Below, one piece after another: positions 44,756-53,262 of a stretch of DNA of 64,000 nt (within the stretch, counting starts at the first letter, position 1; each line of letters begins with the position of its first letter). The notes beneath the pieces were generated by a model, which saw nothing but the letters and a program-made list of their open reading frames with translations, had not been told where the DNA came from and ran no database searches. The position numbers and the translations under genes are program-made. This stretch comes from Aricia agestis. Lineage: Eukaryota; Arthropoda; Insecta; Lepidoptera; Lycaenidae. The DNA lies in the NCBI RefSeq assembly GCF_905147365.1, contig NC_056412.1, positions 17,538,001-17,602,000 of the forward strand, in the 5' to 3' direction.

Positions 44756-45856
44756 ATGCCTAGCTGCGTTTTTAGGAAATGCAAAAATTATACATAAAAT
44801 GTAAAAAAGGATGAAAAAATTACGTACCACAAGTAAGTACATGAAAACATCTAGTAATTAATTTTTATTTGGATATTTTCCAAAATTATCGACAAATTAT
44901 TCAATGCAAAAAATTAAACTAAAAAAGGATAGAAAATACGGACGACAACTGCAGCGTGATAAGGACAGATAATAGAATAATCAATTGAAATAATCAGAAG
45001 CGCTTGCGTAGGCACCAACACGTAGGCATCAACTAATGGGCATTGTCCAAAAAAAATCACATGTACTTTTTAAAATTTTTTTCGTTAAAATAGAGTATTT
45101 TAAGAATATAAATTAAATAATTTTGAAATTCATAGGCTAGTTTTTTCTCAATAAATTTTTAAAGTTTCGCTCTGACGTCATCATCGGCGGCCAATAATTG
45201 ACCTCTGCAGTATGTTTTTTCCTTTCAATCTTATTTATAATGGCTGGTTCGTCAAATGCAAGTTCTCATTATGTGAAAGCTGATACGAGAAGCTTACCAA
45301 AAGTTCGAAACGTAATGTTGGTCGAATTTATTGCTAATTTAACACCATTGAAGGTCAAACAAAGGTTAAACATATTTGTTCAAAAATATAAGTAACCAAT
45401 GGGTATTTTTTTCGCTAATATACAGAAAAACGATCACTGACCTTATTCCTCGAAATGTTTTTGTAATGAGCAAAATTAAAAAAAATTGACAATCCCCATT
45501 GCGTAATATTGTAAACATCTTTTCGTTTTAATATTTTTTAATTTAAAACTACACATGCGTTTTCCCTTTTAACATTTAGCCCAAACCATGTTAGATTAAT
45601 TATTTTATAAATTAAAATATGGATAGGTAAGCTGTCTAGTACGCCATGCGCCGCTCGGTTTCCGGGGTGGGTCTATAGGTATTATATTATAAATCTATAT
45701 ATTATTATAAATCTATAAGTAAGTATTTTTATAAGTATTATAAAACAGAAGTAATATGCCTTTAGAAGTTAGTATGACTGGATGCCTGAAAAAAACAGTA
45801 CAATATGTTCTGCCCATTTTGAAGACCAAGACAAATATACTACGCCAAAAGGATGA
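44756..45856 (+). pseudogene. P-element/THAP9-like transposase, N-terminal THAP region (decayed)
   Basis: The first block (44756-44832) reads MPSCVFRKCKNYT, an in-frame stop (44795-44797), then NVKKDEKITYHK. This is the C...C half of a THAP C2CH zinc finger, followed by a good splice donor (GTAAGT at 44833). The second half is at 45773-45853: YDWMPEKNSTICSAHFEDQD, giving the C-X2-H pair, then a stop at 45854. About 940 bp separates them as an intron or insertion. THAP domains bind transposon ends in P elements and THAP9. The residues that normally link the halves (FP...RR.W) are mostly missing. Confidence 0.75.
45240..45395 (+). pseudogene. Short coding-like fragment, possible SWIM/YqaJ-type protein N-terminus
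   Basis: The frame from ATG 45240 encodes about 51 residues: MAGSSNASSHYVKADTRSLP, then KVRNVMLVEFIANLTPL. The motif 'YVKAD.R.LPKV..MLVEF' resembles, from memory, the start of arthropod transposon-associated proteins that carry a SWIM zinc finger and a YqaJ-like nuclease. None of those later domains is present. It lies between the two THAP blocks. The assignment is tentative. Confidence 0.3.
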
Positions 45857-45905
45857 GAAAATTTGCGGTGCCTGTGATTTCATCGGCAAGAGAGCACAAT
45901 TTTTA

Positions 45906-46010
45906 ACCGACTTCAAAAAAAGGAGGATATCAATTGACGGACAGACGGACAGACATCATAGTCTCAGTAATAGGGTCCCGTTTTTACCCTTTGGGTACAG
46001 AACCCTAAAA
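45906..46010 (-). repeat. Repeat 'C' start fragment, reversed
   Basis: 'CCGACTTCAAAAAAAGGAGG', GACGGACAGACGGACAGACA, 'TCTCAGTAATAGGGTCCCG' and 'TTTGGGTACAGAACCCTAAA' match the complement of repeat C. It sits exactly between the two opposed transposase halves. Confidence 0.75.
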
Positions 46011-46292
46011 ACATCTATTGTGTAAAGTTAACTAATGCGACCACATCTTGTCCAGATAAACTCATTGTAGTTTTTGCGGCAAGATTTCTTGTATTTTGTA
46101 ATATTATTTTATACAGTATTGAACAAAATAAATAAATAAAATAAATGACTAAAAAATTTCAAAATAGTATATTGTAACTGATGAATGTCTCGAGAATTAC
46201 CGAAAAAGGGACCGTTCTTTTAAATGAATTTTTTGATAATTTTTCTGATAAGCAGACTAAAAAAACATTGGGTGAAGCAAAACATAAGCCTC

Positions 46293-46812
46293 CTAGATAT
46301 CTTTCAATGTGAGCAGTTTGTGAAACCATAATTTTTCATCGGTAAACAAAGATGAACGACACGTTTCACATTTCAAACGTTCGCAAAGTTTTCTGGAAAC
46401 CCAACCTGAAATATATCCAACGATTTCTTCCACGTTACATAAATCGTTTTCCTCGTAAAGGATATCAGTTAAAACTGTAACATTATCTTGAGATTTTTTA
46501 TCACTTGGTAAAAATATATCATCCTCTCGGTTAGATCTTCTTAACCATAAATGCGTCCACCACAAGTGTTATTTATATTATTAACTGCTGATGAGCAATT
46601 AAGTATTGGAAAATGTTCCACCGGTAAGTATACAATTTTCTGTAAAAGAAGACCGCAGTTCCAGGTGGTTAAATATTTTTTTATAAATGCCCTTGAACTG
46701 AATTGTATCTGGATTGTTATTATACCCTCCGTGTCGACGAATATCTCCGAACAATATTTCAATATGGTCCTGACTAGTGACTTTATTAGTCTGTATGTCG
46801 CGATGTATGTCA
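46293..46812 (-). pseudogene. P-element/THAP9-like transposase, C-terminal region (decayed)
   Basis: Reading minus from about 46812, the frame gives SQDHIEILFGDIRRHGGYNN, then NPDTIQFKGIYKKIF. This matches the conserved 'QDH.E..FG.IR..GG.N.NPT..QF' block of P-type transposases. A stop at 46599-46601 and a frame change follow. The terminal block (46293-46565) contains EEIVGYISGWVSRKLCERLK, then CETC, the 'Y.AG.V.RKL....C..C' motif near the family's C-terminus. The N-terminal DNA-binding and catalytic core are not on this strand nearby. Confidence 0.75.
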
Positions 46813-46840
46813 ATCTGTTTTCATTTTGGATCAGGGATGT

Positions 46841-46908
46841 AGTGTCCATGGGTGACGGTAGTTGTTTTTATTAGGTGACCCATTCGCTCGTTTGCCCCCT
46901 TATTTTAA
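46841..46908 (+). repeat. 'GGGAGAGCCATGC' family, 3' fragment
   Basis: 'AGTGTCCATGGGTGACGGTA', 'TAGGTGACCCATTCGCTCGT' and TTGCCCCCTTATTTTA correspond to the last 70 bp of the 6095 copy. Confidence 0.7.
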
Positions 46909-47184
46909 GATTAAAATATATATTATACTTAAAATAAGGGGCGATACGATTTTTACACGTTAAACGCCCTAAAGTTTTAGGATTTTTTAAAATATTGGGT
47001 ACACTTTTGTTTTCCTACGAGTTACGACCGACTTTATTATATTATAATATGTATAGAATAATAAAAAAATATCGAACAAACAATTTGTTTTATTAAATGT
47101 CTCTTCTGTTCAACAATAACAGTATTCTCTTGATCTATATCGCGCATGCGCGCCGATGCGCCTGTCAAGTGCAACTCAAAATAT

Positions 47185-47730
47185 TGTTACGGTACATGGT
47201 ATACGGACACGTGGTGCGCAAGTACATACCCGAACCTTCTAAAAAGGTCCAATGTTTGTTTACGTGTTTACCCTTTATTTGTTAGCGTGTTTGAATTTAG
47301 ACCTTATGACTGAGTCCATAAGGTCTAAATTAAATTCAACTTACTGCACTTATCGCAAGGACGGCAGTTTTATTGTGGTACATGCCCGAGCCGCCTAGAA
47401 ATTTCCCACGGTTGTTTACTTGTTTATGTGAATCGGGAAATTTCTGGAATTCGTCTCGCCATATAAAAAGAGCCGCAGGCAGGCCCGGCAAGTCAGTTCA
47501 ATCTGAGCGATCTTCAAGGCGACATCAAGTGATCAATAGTGAGTGAACCAGTGAAACCTGCGACTTGGCTACGACCTAGGACAGTGATAGTGCTTAGTGA
47601 TTGGACCTAGTGATTAGTGTTCGGACTTAGTGCTAAGTGTTGTGACCTAGTGTTTAGTGCAGTGTTAATAAAGTCTTCAAGAGAGTCACCAGGTCTTTCT
47701 CTCCAAATCCTCGAACCTTAGCACGTAACA
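47185..47730 (+). repeat. 5' LTR
   Basis: It starts TGTTACGGTACATGG and ends CACGTAACA. TATAAAA at 47462-47468 is the likely U3 promoter TATA box. AATAAA at 47667-47672 is the likely polyadenylation signal. U3 carries a perfect 15-bp inverted repeat (47294-47308 / 47317-47331, AATTTAGACCTTATG) and a second inverted pair, AGAAATTTCCC / GGGAAATTTCT. R/U5 has repeated GTGATTAG/CTTAGTG-like motifs (about 47585-47660). Confidence 0.95.
47462..47468 (+). promoter_or_regulatory. LTR TATA box
   Basis: TATAAAA lies in a GC-neutral context, about 25-30 bp before a TCAGTTC initiator-like motif (47493-47499). It is identical in the 3' LTR. Confidence 0.7.
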
Positions 47731-47732
47731 AC

Positions 47733-47750
47733 TGGTGTCAGAAGTGCGAT
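47733..47750 (+). promoter_or_regulatory. tRNA primer-binding site
   Basis: TGGTGTCAGAAGTGCGAT begins 2 bp after the 5' LTR. TGG pairs with the universal tRNA 3' CCA, and the rest would pair with an acceptor/T-arm. I do not assign the specific tRNA. It ends 6 bp before the first ATG of the frame. Confidence 0.8.
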
Positions 47751-47756
47751 TTGGAG

Positions 47757-49916
47757 ATGCCATTGACTCCGAGAGAGGACTTCAAGGGGAGTGTCAGGAC
47801 AAGGGCGCAGCGAGCTGCTGCCATTGACTCCGAGAGAGGAGTTGCGGAGGCCACACCCACTGGGGACCAAGCTCCGCCCACTGAGGGACAGGCCCCACCC
47901 ACTGGCCCCGCCCACATGGCTCCGCCCACTGGCCACGCCCACCAGGCTCCGCCCACTTTGGACATGGCCACGCCCACTGGCTCCGCCCACCGGGACACGC
48001 CCACTGGCCACGCCCCTCAGGCTCCGCCCACTTTGGGCATGGCCACGCCCACTGGCTCCGCCCACCAGGCCACGCCCACTCAGGCCACGCCCACTAGCTC
48101 CGCCCACCGAGCTCCGTCTGCTCAACCCCTGCCTACTGGCTCCAGTCACCATGCATCGCCCGTAGCTTCTGCGGCCCCTCAAGTGGCTCCCCAATTACAA
48201 AGCCTAATTGAGTTAATTCAGGCTCTGCAAGAATCACAAGACCGCAAGTTCGGCGCTTTGCAGGAGTCTCAAAAAGCTGAAAGTCAGGCGTTGAAAGATT
48301 CTCAAAGAGCTGAAATTCACGCTTTGCAAGAGTCACAAGACCGCAAGCTCGGCGCTTTGCAAGAGTCACAAGAGCAACAAAAAGACCTCCAAGAAAAAGC
48401 GCTTGGAGCTATAAAGGATGTCAGTGACACGGTGGTTAAGCTTCGAAAAGATGTCGACGTAATGAAACAACGAGTTACTGGGTTAGAGACGGTTGTGGAA
48501 AATTTGAAAACCGGATTCACAGAACTACAGAAGAGAGTAGTGCGCCTAGAAACTACGGGAGTTGCGGTGTCTAGTGGAGTCACTGGTGTGGCGCAAGGAC
48601 CAAGAGTAAAGGTGCCACCGTACGACGGCACTACTTCTTGGAACGCTTATCGTCGGCAATTTCAGACTGTTGCTACCGCAAACGGATGGACGGAGGAGCA
48701 ATGCTTGACCGCTCTCACTGTTGCACTCAGAGGGCAAGCTGTGTCGGTTCTGGAGGCACTGCCACATACGGGAAATGGTTTCCAATACCTGATGGAGGCA
48801 CTGGAATCCAGATACGGGGAGCGACACCTGGAGCACGTGTTCCGTGCCCAACTGCATGACAGAGTCCAACGTTCAGGAGAAGGACTTCAACAATGGGCGT
48901 TGGAAATTGAAAAACTCGTCAGGAAGGCATATCCAGGAGCCGACACCAAGATGGTCGACACAAATATTGTTCAAGGATTTGTCGACGGAATCAAAGACTT
49001 GGAGGTCAGGGCTGCAGTAAGACTTGGTCACCATACCTCGCTAAAGGAAGCATTAGCGCATGCTTTGGAAGTCGAGGCTGTGCGCCATGACATACGGCAG
49101 ACCCATAAGATCCACAAGGTCTCTGAAGAAGTCAAGGAAGTTAAGGCTTCTACGAGGAAAAGACTTGAAGCCATGTGCTATAAGTGTGGTGAGAGGGGCC
49201 ATCTTCAGCTAAACTGTCCGCAGAAGAAGACCCAGATGGCAAGGATAAAAAGGATCGAGGAACAAATGGAGGAGTTGAAGAAGCAAGCGGTTTCGTCCCC
49301 TACCCGGAGTCATGGGGAACGAATAGAATCCAGAACTAAGGGGCGAGTACTGGATGACGCGGAGAAAGCCCCGGTAACTGTTACCTCCCAGGCACGGAGC
49401 GGAACAAAGAGAACAAGTAATTTGGGGCACATGGAGAATGAAGCTATGAGAAAGGCTCAAGAAAAAGATGACGACCTTCGGCACATCATCACATGGAAGA
49501 AACGGGGTGACATAAAACCAATCTGGAGTGAAGTTGCACCCACTGGCGCTGTCACTAAGGCGTACTGGGAGCAATGGGACAGTCTGATACTTCAGGACGG
49601 ACTACTCTACCGGAAATGGCAGAAGGCTAACGGCAGAGAGTTCTATTTTCAGATAATTGTCCCAAGGGCAAGAGTACCAGATGTTCTCCGCGAGATACAT
49701 GAGGGCGTATCAGGGAGTCATCTAGGCGTCAAGAGGATGCTAAGGAAAGTGCGAGAACGATTCTTCTGGTTGCATTGGAGAGATGATGTGCAGGATTGGT
49801 GCCACAGATGTATTACTTGCGCTGCTGTAAAGGGACCACAGACCAGGAGTAGTCGTAGGAACCGTCTGGCGCGTTACCATGGCAGTAACAATGATGCTCG
49901 GGACGAGCATCTCTAA
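47757..49916 (+). CDS. Gag-integrase HHCC fusion polyprotein
   Basis: The frame is 719 codons from ATG at 47757; the same frame is open to 47751 but there has only TTG. Residues about 33-135 are low complexity, rich in APPTG and AH motifs. Residues 156-210 are five 11-residue coiled-coil repeats of the form ALQESQDRKFG. About 284-445 is a retrotransposon capsid-like region (VPPYDGTTSWNAYRRQF). C474-X2-C477-X4-H482-X4-C487 is the nucleocapsid zinc knuckle. About 560-645 resembles the RNase H-integrase linker (AYWEQWDSLILQDGLLYRKW). H648-X6-H655-X29-C685-X2-C688 is the integrase HHCC finger. The frame stops soon after, with no DDE core. Its product should package element RNA and bind nucleic acid but cannot copy or integrate it. 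The frame is uninterrupted despite two large deletions relative to a full Gag-Pol. Confidence 0.9.
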   Translation: MPLTPREDFKGSVRTRAQRAAAIDSERGVAEATPTGDQAPPTEGQAPPTGPAHMAPPTGHAHQAPPTLDMATPTGSAHRDTPTGHAPQAPPTLGMATPTGSAHQATPTQATPTSSAHRAPSAQPLPTGSSHHASPVASAAPQVAPQLQSLIELIQALQESQDRKFGALQESQKAESQALKDSQRAEIHALQESQDRKLGALQESQEQQKDLQEKALGAIKDVSDTVVKLRKDVDVMKQRVTGLETVVENLKTGFTELQKRVVRLETTGVAVSSGVTGVAQGPRVKVPPYDGTTSWNAYRRQFQTVATANGWTEEQCLTALTVALRGQAVSVLEALPHTGNGFQYLMEALESRYGERHLEHVFRAQLHDRVQRSGEGLQQWALEIEKLVRKAYPGADTKMVDTNIVQGFVDGIKDLEVRAAVRLGHHTSLKEALAHALEVEAVRHDIRQTHKIHKVSEEVKEVKASTRKRLEAMCYKCGERGHLQLNCPQKKTQMARIKRIEEQMEELKKQAVSSPTRSHGERIESRTKGRVLDDAEKAPVTVTSQARSGTKRTSNLGHMENEAMRKAQEKDDDLRHIITWKKRGDIKPIWSEVAPTGAVTKAYWEQWDSLILQDGLLYRKWQKANGREFYFQIIVPRARVPDVLREIHEGVSGSHLGVKRMLRKVRERFFWLHWRDDVQDWCHRCITCAAVKGPQTRSSRRNRLARYHGSNNDARDEHL
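47868..48120 (+). repeat. GC-rich minisatellite-like tract in gag
   Basis: Units built from GCTCCGCCCACTGGC and CACGCCCAC repeat. A longer direct repeat of 75 bp (25 codons) starts at 47944 and 48019 (AGGCTCCGCCCACTTTGG). The period is a multiple of three, so the frame survives expansion. The opposite strand reads GTGGGCGGAGC/GTGGGCGTGGC, similar to Sp/KLF or EGR-type binding sites. Confidence 0.8.
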
Positions 49917-49927
49917 GAGGGGAGTAG
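49915..49927 (+). promoter_or_regulatory. Polypurine tract
   Basis: AAGAGGGGAGTAG lies directly before the 3' LTR and overlaps the stop codon of the frame by two bases. This is the expected primer site for plus-strand synthesis. Confidence 0.8.
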
Positions 49928-50473
49928 TGTTACGGTACATGCTATACGGACACGTGGTGCGCAAGTACATACTCGAACCTTCTAAAAAGGTCCAATGTTT
50001 GTTTACGTGTTTACCCTTTATTTGTTAGCGTGTTTGAATTTAGACCTTATGACTGAGTCCATAAGGTCTAAATTAAATTCAACTTACTGCACTTATCGCA
50101 AGGACGGCAGTTTTATTGTGGTACATGCCCGAGCCGCCTAGAAATTTCCCACGGTTGTTTACTTGTTTATGTGAATCGGGAAATTTCTGGAATTCGTCTC
50201 GCCATATAAAAAGAGCCGCAGGCAGGCCCGGCAAGTCAGTTCAATCTGAGCGATCTTCAAGGCGACATCAAGTGATCAATAGTGAGTGAACCAGTGAAAC
50301 CTGCGACTTGGCTACGACCTAGGACAGTGATAGTGCTTAGTGATTGGACCTAGTGATTAGTGTTCGGACTTAGTGCTAAGTGTTGTGACCTAGTGTTTAG
50401 TGCAGTGTTAATAAAGTCTTCAAGAGAGTCACCAGGTCTTTCTCTCCAAATCCTCGAACCTTAGCACGTAACA
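49928..50473 (+). repeat. 3' LTR
   Basis: It is 546 bp, like the 5' LTR. By eye only two differences are apparent, both near the start: GGTATACGG/GCTATACGG and TACCCGAACC/TACTCGAACC. The TATA box and AATAAA are conserved. Confidence 0.95.
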
Positions 50474-50659
50474 ATATATATTATATAACAATCCTTTTCT
50501 ATATCATTCGTTACGTATTATCTGTCGCATTCATTGTTGTAATTTATAGATATATACCAGAGGTAGGTATTTATATGTCGTATAGGAACAAATTCTGAGG
50601 ACCGCTTTGTATGAGCATACGCCATCTTTAATAAAACATTATTGGGTAAAACAATGTTT

Positions 50660-50680
50660 ACCGGGACAGCTCGTAAATTA
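50660..50680 (+). mobile_element. Possible Helitron-like 3' end relic
   Basis: GTTTACCGGGACAGCTCGT resembles the complement of the 36706-36730 terminus (CAACGTTTGCCGGGACAGCTAGT type). No 5' end was located. Confidence 0.35.
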
Positions 50681-50769
50681 TAACTTAAGTGATTGCTGAC
50701 GAAAATGATAACCTAATAGGTATATGGAGCTATTTGACTTTTTCATAAACTACAAAGTTTGGTCTAGAG

Positions 50770-51226
50770 CACTGGTTCCCAACCAGTGGACCATGGACCG
50801 TGGAACACCAGTGGTCAGCAGAAGCCAAAATATGGTCCGTGAGTCGTGACTCATTTCAAATTTAGTTCTAGTATAGCTGACCTCGGGCCTCGTGAAGAAG
50901 ATGCATGCTCAGAAAACAATTCTTATCGCTGGTCGCTGTTAACGAGAAAAATAATAAAAGTGGTCCCTGACCATGAAAATAATAATAATAATAATAATTT
51001 TATTTGCAAAATATGGTAAAATAAGATGGTACAATTTACAATTTGTCTCACATATTTTGGTCGATATTTTTTCGACGTGCAAACATTAAAATTAGAAATA
51101 TGAACAATGGTCACAGGTCAGGACTCAAGTTGGTAACATTAGCTTCGTAATTATAGTCTATAAAAAAAATCTGATTTAAGTTATAAAAAAAGTAGTTTAG
51201 TAATAAAAAAAGGTTGGAAACCCCTG
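50770..51226. mobile_element. hAT-like non-autonomous element
   Basis: The ends CACTGGTTCCCAACC and GGTTGGAAACCCCTG are imperfect inverted repeats. The 8-bp flanks GTCTAGAG (50762-50769) and GTCTAGAC (51227-51234) agree at seven positions. An 8-bp duplication and CA...TG ends fit hAT. The interior is non-coding, with an (AAT)n run at 50977-50999 followed by 'TTTATTTGCAAAATATGG', which could be a small nested retro-insert tail. Confidence 0.75.
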
Positions 51227-51706
51227 GTCTAGACTCTAGTATTATAATTATGACTATAAAATTCCCTAGCCGAACATAGAACCTCCTCCTTTTTACGCAA
51301 ATCGGTTAAAAAATATACAATTTAATTACAAAAAGTAAATTTAAATGAATGGGAAATTAAGTTACGGTATAAATGAATTTCCTTCGGTGCACGGTTGTTA
51401 GCTGTCCATTGTGCGATTGGCCACGCTCGCTGACATTCCTGGACCGTCGTGGCAGAATGTATGATCACCGCGGTAATTCGCTTTACCTGTAAAATACGAG
51501 AAAAATTATGGATAATATATTATACTCGTATATCTAGATAAAATGAATTTGTCGTATTTTTGTCCGACGGTAATATGAAAGGGGAAACAGGGGGAATTTT
51601 TAAATAATCTTGTTAGAAGTGCAGTAATAATACATCGAAGAGGCATGAGGTAACAATGGTAACAAGTGGTGAAGGTGTACCTAATTTTAGTTAAGATAAA
51701 GCTCAA
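51227..51706. other. Unassigned sequence
   Basis: No recognisable feature. Confidence 0.4.
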
Positions 51707-52422
51707 TTTTTAGGGTTCCGTACCCAAAGGGTAAAAACGGGACCCTATTACTGAGACTTCGATGTCTGTCTGTAACTCAAGAACGGTTTAATAGCTAGAG
51801 AGTTGAAATTTTCACAGATTATGTATTTCTGTTGCCGCTATAACAACAAATACTAAAAACAAAATAAATTAAATATTTAAGGGTCCCATACAACAAACGT
51901 GCTTTTTCAAACAATTTTGGCTCGGTATCAATGATGACAACAGGTAAGCACTTGAAATTTTCACAAAAGCCTTAATTAATAATATAATAATAATATCTAT
52001 GGACGCTTCACACCACGTCAGTCTGGCCCTGTGGTAAGTACCTGAAGGACTTATGTTACAGGTACCAGACAACGGAAATATATTTAATACTTTTATACTA
52101 TACACATATTTAAGATTTTTATTATATGATACACATATTTAATACACATCCATGACCCAGGAACTTTGAAAACTTTTTGTTCCTTCGGCGGGACTCGAAC
52201 CCGCGACCCCCGGCTTGAGCTACCAACGCGCTCACCACTGAGCCACAGAGGTCGTCTAATTATATGTGTATTGTGTACCTACTTTAATAATTATTAATAA
52301 TATTTAAATAACATAAAAATTTAAGAGGGGCTCCCATACAAAAAACACAATTTTTGGTCTATTTTGCTCTATAACGGTACGGAACCTTTCGTGCGCGAGT
52401 CCGACTCGCACTTGACCGATTA
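51707..52422 (+). repeat. Interspersed repeat 'C', copy with SINE insertion
   Basis: It runs from TTTTTAGGGTTCCGTACCCA, 'AAAGGGTAAAAACGGGACCC' and 'GTAACTCAAGAACGG' to 'CGTGCGCGAGTCCGACTCGC' ACTTGACCGATT. The middle is interrupted by the SINE at 51978-52257, between an AATTAATAAT context on each side. Confidence 0.78.
51978..52257 (-). mobile_element. tRNA-derived SINE, copy 2 (nested)
   Basis: It is the same element as 2012-2298: head with the A-box complement at about 52231-52245, B-box complement near 52192-52202 (GGACTCGAACC), body and TAA-rich tail. A TAATTA-like motif occurs on both sides and may be the target duplication. It inserts into repeat C. Confidence 0.85.
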
Positions 52423-52933
52423 TTTTATTTCCTTCGGGATCACTCTAGGAATCTTATCTTCCACTGACGACAAACTTCTAGATATTAAAACTTCTTAAAT
52501 TTTCTTACACCTAAATACCACTCCAGCTAACCAGTATGAAGTCATACGTTTCCTATAGCTTCGACCATACAATAGTAATCTCATTAGTTATTTGCGTCGA
52601 AGTTTTTTGCCGATCACAAAAACTAATGATAAACGTGACGCTGACGACTCAATACAGGTCGTTGGACGGACGGTAATTACATTTAATAGAATCTGACATC
52701 TCGATGGAAAACCTGCAGGTAGCGAAAGTTAGGATTGGACCTTGTATGTAAAGGGGTTAGAGTTACATACGTTTATTAAAACAAATGGTAGGGCAACACT
52801 TTTGGTGTTTTGACCCTTCTTTTGGGGTATCCCGTATCCCCTAGAATTAGACTTTAAGTAGTAGTATTATACTACGAATCTAGTTTTCGATTTTCGAATC
52901 TAGATGTGATTCGTAGAGTTATTTTGATGAAAA
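52423..52933. other. Unassigned sequence
   Basis: No recognisable feature. Confidence 0.4.
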
Positions 52934-53151
52934 TCTATATATATAAAACTCAAAGGTGACTGACTGATTGACTTAGTGATCTATCAACGCACAGCCCAAA
53001 CCACTGGACGGATCGGGCTGAAATTTGGCATACAGGTAGATGTTATGACGTAGGCATCCGCTAAGAAAGGATTTTGATAAATTCCAACCCCAAGGGGTTC
53101 AAATAGGGGATGAAAGTTCTTAACGCGAGCGAAGCCGCGGGCAAAAGCTCG
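52934..53151 (+). mobile_element. Helitron-like element 'D', copy 2
   Basis: It starts TCTATATATATAAAACTCAA after A and ends 'GCGAGCGAAGCCGCGGGCAA' AAGCTCG before T, and is collinear with 44143-44372 in reverse. This is the best-defined copy for both ends. Confidence 0.65.
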
Positions 53152-53262
53152 TAGTATTATAAAATACGTGTATTGAATTTAATGCTTAGGTACACACCAC
53201 TTGATACTTCCTAAGGTTAAACCTCGACTCAAACTCCATAGCCGCTGGTCGTTCTTGCCTTA

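Larger units (their letters stand above)
47185..50473 (+). mobile_element. Young non-autonomous LTR retrotransposon (Ty3/gypsy-like, Gag-only)
   Basis: This 3289-bp element has two 546-bp LTRs, TGTTAC...GTAACA termini, and ATAT on both sides (47181-47184, 50474-50477) as a 4-bp target duplication. A primer-binding site follows the 5' LTR and a polypurine tract precedes the 3' LTR. The only long frame encodes Gag joined to the integrase zinc-binding module. Protease, reverse transcriptase, RNase H and the integrase catalytic core are all missing, so reverse transcription and integration must come from a related autonomous element. Near-identical LTRs indicate recent insertion. Assignment to Ty3/gypsy is from the character of the Gag and integrase segments, not from a search. 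Confidence 0.93.

Noticed and set aside
46541..46849. 102-codon minus frame and 107-codon plus frame at 46551-46874
   Set aside because: The conserved P-type transposase motif is in a third frame on minus; these two are shadows.
47718..48194. 158-codon minus frame and an overlapping 124-codon plus frame
   Set aside because: Shadows of the GC-rich gag repeat in other frames; the composition is simple SGR/LRP repetition.
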